64,000 bases of DNA, taken from NCBI GenBank assembly GCA_018857735.1, contig JABMCL010002025.1, forward strand, positions 485,001 through 549,000. Direction: 5' to 3'. Positions within the stretch are counted from its first letter, which is position 1. Each line of letters opens with the position of its first letter. Of this stretch, positions 32,601 through 44,600 are shown one piece after another. The stretch comes from Alviniconcha marisindica (Eukaryota > Mollusca > Gastropoda > Provannidae). A program made the position numbers and the translations under genes. Under the pieces are notes generated by a model that saw only the letters and a program-made list of their open reading frames with translations, did no database searches and was not told where the DNA came from.

Positions 32601-35600
32601 TTTTTTTAAAGTTTTTTCTTCTTCTGTAAAATTGATGATTGTTTAACAAATGTTTAACTTTACACATAGGGCCACATTGAGTTAAGTTTTAATGTTTATT
32701 CAAGGAGGATAGTTGCAGTATTCTAAAACTTTTTTTTTTTTAGTAGCAGAACTCGATGTCTGTAGGTGTTGCCCATAATCCCCACTTAGTAGATGGTGTT
32801 TTGCATTTAATTTTAGTTATTCTCATTGCTACTTTTCAGCAGTCTGGCCATGTGGCTTGACCAGAGTCGGATGCTTGTGACATGGAAGAAACCGTCTGGA
32901 GAGCATACTATGTGTGTTTGCATTTTCAGGGGGCCAATTGTCCATTCAACCATGACGCTCTGAGGAACAAGCGATTGGAGGTCTGCAAATACCACCTGAT
33001 GCAGACTGGCTGCAACAAGGGAGATAACTGCATCTATATGCATGATATCCTTTTTGTCAGAGGCTTACGATTTTTAAAGGGGATACTGAGTAAAGAAGCA
33101 CTGTGAGCCTTATTGGTAGGAATGTAACTAAAAAGTGACACTCACAGTCATTTTCAGTCAATTTATGTTGTACTTTCTTCTTTTAATTGACATTTGAAAG
33201 TTGCAAAAACTCGGGCACCGCCAGTTTGACCAAGTCTGTGATTCCATGAACAAGGCTGGACCATTCCAGTTGCCATGGTAAAGACTGTCAGCATGAGTGT
33301 TAACTCTTTGTTGTTGTTGGCCTGAATGTAAAATTTCCACAGGAGAAAAATGCATGAAAATTTTCTTTAACTTTCGTACAAGATTTTCCTTGCAAGTACT
33401 TCCACACTGGGCAGACTTGCTTCTCTGGAGAGAAGTGCCGATTTTCTCATGAGCCACTGACAGAGGAGACCAAGAGAATTGTTGAAGAGGTACAGTAATT
33501 GATTCCTGGATATAGATTTAAAACGACCAAAAAATTCACATTCATTAAATCCTCTGGCTGGTTTTCAGTTTTCGTTTCTTTTTGGAGTCCCTAAAATGTG
33601 ACCTTGCATTGCTACCCTGAGTCCGTGCCGAGGAGTGTAACGGTTGCAGAGATGTGATAGAGAACCAAGCAGGTGTGAAGCGTCGTTCAGCCAGCTTTTA
33701 TGTCTTTTGCCCGTGATCACTGTTTTATTCCTGGTTTTGTCGACAATACAGTTGATACCCGTAGGCAGCTGGCGAGCGTTGTCATTTTACACATGCATGT
33801 GCACTCGTGAAGAAACTGAAAAAACATGAAAGCAGTGAGTGAGCATGCAGTCCTGCATAAAGCATTCTGCTGTGACCTAAATGTATATTGCAGCAAACTG
33901 TTTAAAATGTGCATTGTATTATGTCTGTCACATTAAGATACTCTGACTTGGTTGCCAAGTGTCAGATTGCAGATGAAATGAGATGGACCTATTCACCGTA
34001 ACAGTTTTAAATAGTGTTATGAAACAGTTGAGATATGACTTGAATGAATATAAATAATAAATGGAATAAAACCGTGTTGGTGTGCACCTGTACATGCTAC
34101 ATTACTGGTGTACATGCTGATTATATTTTAATATGATTACTTTGAATTTGTATTTTTACAGATGATGAATCCTGGCCTGAGGGAGGAGGGTGTGGATACA
34201 CCAGACAGACCCAAGAAACCCAGTCTGCTTGGTAGGAATTGTAAACTCACTCGCTTCATAAACATCGCCATGATATAACCATCATGGCTGACTGGGCATT
34301 AAAAACCAGTTTCCTTCCTTCCTTTCTCTCCCCACACCCCCTCCAGTTTTCTCTGTTTTATGTCTGTCTGTCCGTCTCTTATGTGCTCTTTTAACAGGGG
34401 TAATGCTGAAGGGACTAACTCTTTGAAAATTTGTGTGATGTTTGTGTATGTATGTTTTATGTTTGCGAAGTGATTGGTTTTGTGGATTGATTTGACAGAG
34501 GGTTGATATATGTGGGAGAAGAGTTTAGAAATGTGTATTTGCTTATGACCCAAGTTTGACTGTCCTGAGGTGACCCTGTGTGGTTAACAGGACGTTAAAA
34601 TCCAATTACTACTACTGCCTCTCTCTGTCTCCCTCTTCTCTTCCCCCCCCCTTACCCCCCACCCCCACCTTCCCCCCATCCCATCTCTCTCTGTCTTGCA
34701 GATTGATCATTCAGAATTATGTCTTTTTCTTCAGAATGTTGTTTGATGTCTGCCTCAACAAGTGGACTGGTTAATGGATGATGAACATGTAGAACCTAGC
34801 CTGTTTGGCAGGGATTGTAAATTCTCTTCCCACACTCCCTCTCCATGTCACCCCCCTTTTCTGTGTCTGTTTTGTTGTTGTTGTCTCTCTTTTTCTTCCC
34901 CTAGCTAAACACTTTTATCCTTGGCGGGAGCTGCCACAAGTATCATTTTTGTCACGACAAAAGTTGTCACAACAAAACCCGTCTTTCGTCGCAACAAAAG
35001 TATGCTTGTCGTGACAAAAGTTTTGTTGCAAAAAAAATTACGTTTGTCGTGACAAAATATTTTTGTCGGGACAAAACTTTTGTTGCCACAAACACATGTT
35101 TGTCACAACAAATATTTGTTGTGACAAGCATATTTTTGTCATGGCAAAAGATGTATTTTGTCGTGACAAACACATGCTTGTCGTGACCAACACATGTTTG
35201 TCATGACAAAAATAGTACTTGTGGCAGCTCCCACCAGTGATACACTTTGTGGGTCAGCTGGTATATGTACATTGACAAATGCATTCAGTAGTGTGTTGGC
35301 AATAGCAGTTTATCGGTATTAAAGTTTTACTGTGATTTTTCTTAAACAGGTTCACCTCCACGTCATATAAAAGAAGCCGTTGAGAGAGCCAAAGAGATCA
35401 AGAAAATTCCTTCACTTTTCGACATCGAGGTCTTCCCACCGGGCCAGAAACCACCAAAGTGAGCTGCCATTTTGATTTAGATTTTTCTCCAAAACCAGTT
35501 GTTGTTGTTTTTTTGTTTTTTTTTGTTTTTTAATGTGCGAAACATTTGATTCAGAATGAAATTCAGACTTGCCAAACATGCACGTCAGGCATCACGCTAA

Positions 35601-38600
35601 CAGCCATAACTAGACACGTGTGTAAATAGCCCTTTGGTGTGGAGCACAGTAAACACTTTTTAACCAGCTGTGATGAATGGGTCACATTTTTTGGTTTAGC
35701 ACGCAGCCAACACTTCATGGCATTACCGTGGGGGGCAAAGTGGCAGGGTAGCTCAGCTGGTAGTCGGGGAAGGAAGAGCTGTTCAAAGCTATTTTTGATG
35801 GTGTGGGTTTTGACAGAGAGAGACGAAAAAATCAAAACAGCAGGGTGCATTTTGGGGGGTCAAGGGTGGGTTTTGGGGGGTCAAGGTTTGAACTCACGAT
35901 CGCTGGCATGAGAGTCCAGAATGCTGACCGTTTGACCATGTAACTGCCTGAGAAACGGGACCACAGTTAAGTTCGTGTCACCTTCCCCTTATTTCACAGG
36001 CTGCGACTAGTTTGTTTCAGTAAGTTTTTGTGTTATTGTGTTAATTAGCAAAAGAGGTGCTACCCACACCAAAGGCACACGGGGCCCTGACGTCCCAAGG
36101 AATCTTCACATTGGCTTTCATCTCTGTAGCTTCAGCAGGTTTAGCACCAAACCATTCATGGCATTGACATAGACAGATGGAGACCGTGTATAAGATAAAG
36201 AGTTAAAAGGCTAAAGGAGGAGTAGTCTTTCATCGTTTTTTTTTTACAGTGCCATGTTATGTTCCAGACCGACAGGCTTCTACAGTGAACGGGGCGACAG
36301 CTCGTCCCCACCGCCGGAGGGATCGCCACCACGCCCCACCCAAGGTCAAGGCCCGATGTCGTCGTCGCCAGGCCCCAGCCTACTGGGCAGCCCCGCGCAG
36401 AGCAACGTGCGAGGTCCAAACCCTGGGGGCATGATGCAGCAAGGCCCCACAATGATGGGGGCTGGACCCCAGGGGCCCATGAACCGGCCCATGATGGGCC
36501 CGCAGCGCCCCATGTTTGGGATGCAGCAGGGCGGGAACCCCAACATGCAGCCAGGGATGAACCCCAACATGCAGCCAGGGATGAACCCAGGCATGCAGCA
36601 AGGGATGGGTCCCCGGATGCAGCAAGGGATGGGCATGAACCAGGGCATGAATCACGGCATGAACCAGGCAATGAACCCAGGGGCGAACCCAGGAGGGAAC
36701 CCAGGGATGAACCCGGGAGGGAACCCAGGCATGAACCCAGGCATGGACCAGAATCCCAATGCAGGAGGGAATCCGAACATGAGCCAGGGCATGCCGCAAG
36801 GGATGAACGTGAGCCAGGGCATGCCACAAGGGATGAACATGAGCCAGAGCATGCCGCAAGGGATGAACGTGAGCCAGAGCATGCCACAGGGAATGAATCA
36901 AAATGTGCCACAGGGGATGAACCACAACTTGCAGCCAGGGGTGAACCAGGGGATGCCGCAGGGAATGAACATGAACCAGGGCATGCCTCAGCGGATGCAG
37001 AACCCCGGGATGCAGCAAGGCATGAATCCGGGCATGATGCAGCAAGGCATGAACCCAGGCATGCAGCAGCAGGGGATGAACCAGAACCAGCCAGGCATGA
37101 ATCCAATGCAGGGGATGAACATGAACCAGAACCAGCCAGGCTTGAACCCCGGCATGCGGGGCATGAACCCCAACATGGTTCCGGGCATGAACCGGATGAT
37201 GAACCCCAATATGCCTGGCATACCTGCGGCTCGGTTCGGCATGGGTGCCCAGACTACTTCCTCCATGCCTCCTGTGCTCAACATGATCAGCGCCCTCCTG
37301 CGAGGCGCTTCCGGAACTGCCAGCTCCTTCAACCAGAACGGCCCGCAAGGACCTCTGCCCAACCAGGGGCCCATGCCCAGCCAGGGACCCATCGTGCCCC
37401 AAGACACGGACATGCGAGTGGCAGGGGACACGGACATGAGAATAGGGGCCCCGGGGCCCAGCGGGCCTGACCCCCGAAACCAGGAGCAGGCTTTGGCCCA
37501 GCAAGGCGGGCTTGCCGGCAACGCTCAGGACCCCGTGGCCAGCCAGGATGCCGCCAGCGCCGGAGCGGAAGGCGCGGCGGTTTCCCCATCTCAGGCTGGC
37601 CAAGACCGGGGCGGCGAGCAGGCGGCGGGAGCCGGGCCGTCCAACGGCAGGGACAAGGGGATGTCTCCGCAGTACGGGGAAGAGGCAGAGGGGGGCAAGG
37701 CGGGAAGGCTGCCTGGCGGGGAGAGTTCGGAGGAGGAGGAGGGAGCCCTGCACGTGCAGGACGCTGGGGAAGGGTCGCAGTCACCGCCTCCCTTGTCGCA
37801 GTCCTTTCCAGGTAGGTCTTCTGCTGCCTTGGTGTGTGTTGCACTGATTTCACAGGTGGGGGTGGGGGGCTGTGTGATGTATTGACCACTGTGTGTTGTT
37901 GCCAGTTATTCTGTGTGTGTGTGTTAATCACTTTGTGGTGTGCCTGTGCCAGTTACTGTGTGTGCATGTGTTAATCACTTTGTGCTGTGGTGTGCCTGTG
38001 CCGGTTACTGTGTGTGCATGTGTTGATCACTTTGTGGTGTGGTGGAGTGCCTGTGCCAGTTACTGTGTGTGCATGTGTTAATCACTTTGTGTTGTGGTGT
38101 GCCTGTGCCAGTTACTGTGTGTGCATGTGTTGATCACTTTGTGTTGTGCCTGTGCCAGTTACTGTGTGTGTATGTGTTAATCACTGTGTGTTGTGGTGGA
38201 GTGTCTGTGCCAGTTGCTGTGTGTGTTAATCACTTTGTGTTGTGGTGTGCCTGTGCCAGTTACTGTGTGTGCATGTGTTGATCACTTTGTGTTGTGCCTG
38301 TGCCAGTTACTGTGTGTGTATGTGTTAATCACTTTGTGTTGTGGTGGAGTGTCTGTGCCAGTTGCTGTGTGTGTGATTTGTTGGTGTCAGTCAGCAGGTC
38401 GCTCTCTGCTTGTTTTTGGTGGTGTAACTGTGGCTGACGCAGTGTAGGCTCTGTGCATGTGTTGTGATGTGGCCATGTCACTCGTTGCATGTCCGTGGTG
38501 GTGAGAGCTGAACCGGTCAGAGTGTGTGTGTGTCAGAGTGTGTGTGTGTGTGTGACCACATATCAGCATATCTTGTCACTGTACAGCATGGCTGTGGGTG

Positions 38601-41600
38601 CATTTCTCTGTGTGTTCAACTATGTGGAGTAGTTGGATTGGGCATCAACAGCCAAACAGCTGGTGTTTAACACGTGTCAGCAACTTCACCACATAATAAC
38701 GCCTGTCAAAAGATGCTTGTAACAAGTTGTATTCAAGATACTATTAACATGCCTGTTTTTTCAGCTGGCGCCGTTAAGACAGAGGGGGAAGAAGACGGCG
38801 CAGCAAAGAGTCCTCCAGACAAAAGTGAGGACATGGACAAAGCCATGCACCTTCCTCCGAAGCAGCGGCAGTTGTTCATGCGCATACTTCATCAGCAGCA
38901 CAATGCACGGCTGCAGGCAGAGGAGGAGGCTGAGAACAAAGGATCCGCCAGCGCTGAAGACGATGCCAGCCAGCCGGAAAGTAAAAGTAAGCAAGTTTTG
39001 AAATCGAGGCAGGGAACGTTTACATGCTTTTTTCTCTACCTGGGCAGTAAAAGGAAGCAACTTTTGAAATTGAGGCAGGGAACATTTACGTGCTTTTTTC
39101 TGTTTCAGTGTTTGTTTCTTTGTTTTGTTTAAAGTCTGAAGTTGTGTATGTGCGTATTTTTGAAGTGTTTGGTTGTGTTAGTCAGTGTACGTTTGTTTAT
39201 GAATATTTTGTGCAAATTATGATGAGACTACTTTATTTTAATTTTAAATTCACATGAAAAGAAAACATACAGTTCTAGGTGTTTGTTGTGTTGTCTAACT
39301 AACTGTAAGCATTTGGCCATCTGTAGCGCAAACTTGACTGACCTTGGTCACAAGGGTAGGTAACTTGTTTGATGATAGATTAGTGTGGTATCAGTTGTAG
39401 GTATAAAAACTGTTGCCGGTTTTGTTTGATCTTTATGTTGATGGGGTGATATGATAATTTTAGTGGTGAGAGGTGACACATGTAGGTGGGTCTGTTTGAT
39501 CCTTACAATGATGTGATGATTTCAGTGGTGGTGGGTAACAGATATGGTCGATTAACCTGTTTGGTTCTTGCAGTGATGAAATGATGTGATGATTTCAGCG
39601 GTGGTGGGTAACAGATATGGTTGATTAACCTGTTTGGTCCTTTCAGTGACAAAATGGTTTGTTGATTTCAGTGGAAGAGGATGACAACTGGTATTCAAGT
39701 GATGAAGATGAAACTGGCGTCTCTAAGAAAAAACTGACTGACATCTTGAAAAACATTACCAAGACAGTAAGTTCTCAAGGCATTTTTTTTTTTAAATTCA
39801 TTTTTTATAAAGATTTTATCAGACCTCTGACACAGATTTTGCCCCCTTTGTGAATCTTGTTAATTATAGAGCGTGGTACACCAGTAAAGTTTCTGTGCAG
39901 TTCAGCCGAATGGCTGGAGACGCTAGGAATGCATGTATTTATGTGCATACAGGAAACGATTGCAAGCAAGCTCTTGGCCGTTTCTGGGGGAACCATCGAC
40001 TGAACAAACAAGAATTAGACTGTGACCAGATTTCAGGTGCATTCAAAATGTGTGATTTTAATGAAGAGCTAGGGTGGGGAAAAGCCTGGTTTCCGGCTCT
40101 GGTTTCCAGCTCCGGTTTCCGGATCTTCTCTCAGCACACGGGAGCGGGGGTAGCTCAGTGATTAGAGCGCTGGGCTTGTGATCAAAAAGTCACAGGGTTC
40201 AAAGAGTGGCGGGAGAATTTTCTTCTCCAGGGTCAACTTTCTGTGCTGACTCATATTTCGGTATCCGTTCACCCCTGTGTTACTGCAGTAGCGCGTAAAA
40301 GATCCTGATCGTTCTGGGGAAGAGAGTATCAAGTAAGCCAGTGAGCATGAAACCACAAGAGCTGCTGCACATGGGAATAGTGGTGAGCCTGTATCAGTTG
40401 AAACTGACTGACTGTCACAGTCAAAGCATCTCCTTTTCTCAGTCTCTTTAATCGATATTTTCAGCAGAATATGAACTTCCAGATCATTCTTAGTTCTGTT
40501 TGTGTTTTACCAGTTTTTAATTCTGTGTTTAAAAATCTGACTGTATACCAGTTTTAGCTTGTACATATTTTTAGCATTTACTGTATGTTGACAAAATGTG
40601 TTTCACCCTGATGCAACCGTACTGGGCGACTAGGCGTAAAACATCAAGTTACTTACTTACAGTCTGTATCAAGTGCAAGTGGAGTGAGCGGTGACACCAC
40701 CACCCCAGCCATCACCTCCACTTCTTCTCAGCCAACCACCTCCTTGTCTTCATCAACGGCCTCGGTGATCGATGTCATGCAGATGATTCAGTCCATACGC
40801 AGCCAGGCTCAGACCTCGCAGCCTGCTGCATCTGGCCCGCAGAGTTCGGATGTTGCTGCTCCCTCCTCCACCACTTTAGGGTAAGACTTTTTTTTGTGGG
40901 GTTTCATTACTGTTAGATTTTGTGTGGTGGTGTTTTCAGACCTGTTTGCCCCTACGGTTTCACCACAGTTTCTACAGAATTAATCCCGCACTACGGCGTT
41001 GCGGTCAGGAGGTTCTAAACTACGTTTTCCCTCTCGTCACAAAAAGAAAGAAAGGCCCAATGCATGCACGCACACCCTGATGCTTCCCTGGAAAAACTGA
41101 ACAGTGCCTACTACACTTCCCTGAAGCAGTGATTTTACTCTCACTGTCCTGTGTTTTGGTAGAGTAGGCTGATCCTTTTTTTTCTTTTTGCTTCTTCTTT
41201 TTTTGTAGTCAACTGGGTTTGTTTGTTTTTTTTAAATTGTATCAGCATTGAGAGAATGTTAAAACTGCACCAGTGACCATGAAAGCACATTCAGAACATT
41301 TTATGTTAAAACTGCACCAGTGACCGTGAGAGCAAATTCAGAACATTTTGTTTTAAAACTGCACCAGTGACTGTGAGAGCAAATTCAGAACATTTTATGT
41401 TAAAACTGCACCAGTGACTGTGAGAGCAAATTCAGAACATTTTGTTTTAAAACTGCACCAGTGACCATGAAAGCAAATTCAGAACATTTTATGTTAAAAC
41501 TGCACCAGTGACTATGAGAGCAAATTCAGAACATTTTGTTTTAAAACTGCACCAATGACTGTGAGAGCAAATTCAGAACATTTTATGTTAAAACTGCACC

Positions 41601-44600
41601 AGTAACTGTGGCTTCCTTTTCCACCATATTGAAGCATTCAGAACATTTTTGTTAAAACGGGTCTGAACCAGACTTTTTGTTAAACTTTGTGAAAGCAAAT
41701 TCAAAACATTTTGTTTTAAAACTGCACCAGTGACTGAGAAAGCAAATTCAGAACATTTTATGTTAAAACTGCACCAGTGACTGTGAGAGCAAATTCAGAA
41801 CATTTTATGTCATTTATTTGTGGTGAAAGCAATGAGAAGGTACGAACTTCATTTCATTCTTCACATTGAAAGTTAAAAAAAAAAATGGTTTATGGGCCAC
41901 TGCATGTTTTTAGAAGTTGCTGCTGACAGATTCCTGAAACTACTGACAACTCTCTCAGACTACTGATAGCTAAATCTTGTAAAGCCAAACTGAAAACCTT
42001 CTCTCCTCACAGTATTTCCATCCTAACTAATATCAGTACCCAGTTTCTGCTACAGTCAGTGTATGTGTTTGTAGTGCGTTTTTTTTATTGTTTTTAATAC
42101 TTTATGTAAATTGTTTTGGTAGGATTATGCTCTACATGTGTATAGAATATCGTATTTAGGTTAATATGTATCATGTGAGTGCTCATGGCGTTGATGAGCG
42201 CATGATAACTGTACATTATTATTATTAAATAAGGGGGTAAATAGGTCTGCCACCAAAGACCCACAGGGGAAGGGTCACCTTTTTTGGGCCCTGTTTTTGT
42301 AATGTTAATTTGTAACTGGCATTTACAGTGGTTGGTGTTGTTTCTCTAGGTGCTTGGTAGCATAAAAACCAAGTCTGGAACCATTTAGTGTGTTTCCAAG
42401 CTGTGCATGCGTGTAAGTTTGTCATTCAGACATTTTAGCTGTGTCATGCCTCTACAAGGGCAGGTGTTGTGAAGTGGTCCATTGTGAAATCTGCATTTTG
42501 ATACTTTTTTTGGTGATGCAGCATACTTTTCAGCTTTGCTGATCATGGGGGCATTTTTTTCCCCATTGTTATGATGGCATAATTTTTTTTTTAAATGGGG
42601 GGGAGGGTAGGAACCAAATGGGCGCAAATGTAAGCTCTTCCATTTGCCTTTTCCAGAGCATCAAGTGCTAAGGATCCCCGCCAAAGACTTGCTGATCCCC
42701 GTTCATCCCGGAGTGGATCTACAACTCCAGCTTCGGTCAACTCCAAGGCGCCTTCGTCCACTCTGCCGCAGTCCAGCATGCCTCTGCCTACGCTGCCTAC
42801 ACTTTTTGTCGACCCTCCAGTCACGGATGGCATGCCAAAGAAAACGCTGGTCTACCGCATGACACCGCTGTCGGTCCGGGCTGTCAAACCCTACTGGTCT
42901 TTGCCCCCTGCAGTGGATCCAGAGGACCCGGAACGGAAGAAAGACCCCCGCATCCAGGCGCACATCACCTTGGTGGAAAAGAGGGGGCCCGAGACCAAGG
43001 TGGCCCCTCTGCCAGCCAAGACCAACGACCCCCGCCTCTCCCGCAAAGTCAGCGTGGAGGAGGGGAGCGGGGCTTCTCCGCGGCCACACGACCCCAGGAT
43101 GCGGCGGTCCGGTGGCGGCAAGGACCCGCGCGTGGGGCTTCAGGATCCTCGATCACAGAACGCAGGGTCCCAGGACCCGCGGTCGCAGAGTGGCGCAGTG
43201 CCCCAGGACCTGCGGTCGCAGAGCGGCGCAGGGCCGCAAGACCCACGCTCGCAGAACATGGGACTGCAGGATCCTCGGTCCCAGAACATGGGACCCCAGG
43301 GTCAGGGCATGCCTCGTCCAGACCCCAGGATGCAGAACGTCCCTGGGCAGGAGCCATGGATCGGCAACAACATGGGAGGAGGACCGGGAGGAATGATGGG
43401 CCCTGGCGGTGGCGGCGGTGGTGGTGGGGTTGGTGGTGGCTGCGGCATGAACATGATGCCGGGCTCCAACAACATGGGCCCGGGTTTCCAGGGCAACATG
43501 ATGCAGGGCCCTCGTGGCATGATGCCGGGTCAGGGGGACATGTGGAACGCGCCCATGCGCATGCCCATGAACATGCCGCAAGGGCCCATGGGAATGCAGC
43601 AGGGGCCCATGAACATGCCCCAAGGGCCCATGAACATGCCGCAGGGCCCCATGAACATGCCGCAGGTCCCCATGAACATGCAAGGTGGCCCCATGGGTAT
43701 GAACCAGGGCCCTATGAAGATGCCTGGAGGCCCTATGAACATGCAAGGTGGCCCCATGAACATGCAAGGCGGCCCCATGAACATGCAAGGCGGTCCGATG
43801 AACATGCAGCAAGGTCCCATGGGAATGCAGGACCCCAGGCGGGGCCCCATGAACATGCAAGGAGGCCCAATGGGCATGCCCCAAGGAAATATGGGCATGC
43901 CCCAAGGAAACATGGGCATGCAGCAGGGGAACATGGGCATGCAGCAAGGCATGCAGCAGGGAAACATGGGCATACAGCAAGGGAACATGGGCATGCCGCA
44001 AGGAATCGTGGGCATGCAACAGGGGAACGTGGACCCTCGACAAGGCCCCATTGGCAATCAACATGACTCACGACAAGGACCCATGGGAAATCCGCAAGAC
44101 CCTCGACAGGGCCCCATGGGGAACCAACAGGGGCCAGCAGCTAATTCAGACCCTCGCCAGCCGCCATCCATGCTGCGAGGGTCGTCAGATCCTCGTCAGC
44201 GGGGTCAGGTGGGTCGTGGAGATCCCAGAGAAGGCAGACCTGCAGTGGTGGATCCTCGAATGGTGCGATTGGGTCAAGAAGGTGCTCAGGGGTTATCACC
44301 GGTGTCATCGCCCCACTGCAGCGACACCAGTGTCTCCCCGCCCCGCCAGCCTCTGCTGGAGGACCCCTTCCCCTCGAGACCCGACCCCAGTGACGGTAAC
44401 CTGCCTCACGGCCACTCCGATGGTGTGGGTAGAGACAGTGACACGCTGGCTAGCCCTGCTTCTTTCCCCCTCCCGCCTGCTCTTCGGGAACCTCCCGCTA
44501 GATCTGAACCAGATGCTGGTGCTAGTGATGACGGGTCAGCCAGTGAGGACGGCAGTGCTGCCGCCAAGAAACGGTTTGACCATCGAAACGATCCCCGCTT

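Noticed and set aside
33158..33379. GT-AG alternative for ZC3H4 intron 6 ending at AAG (33382)
   Set aside because: It needs an ATATCC donor paired with AG and yields YMHDFPCK, one residue short of the conserved spacing. The AC terminus fits both phase and length.
36380..37753. 457-residue His/Leu-rich minus-strand frame
   Set aside because: It is the shadow of ZC3H4 exon 10, whose plus frame is supported by splice sites, phase and family similarity.
43153..44064. 303-residue minus-strand frame
   Set aside because: It is antisense to the repetitive part of ZC3H4 exon 14 with no independent support.
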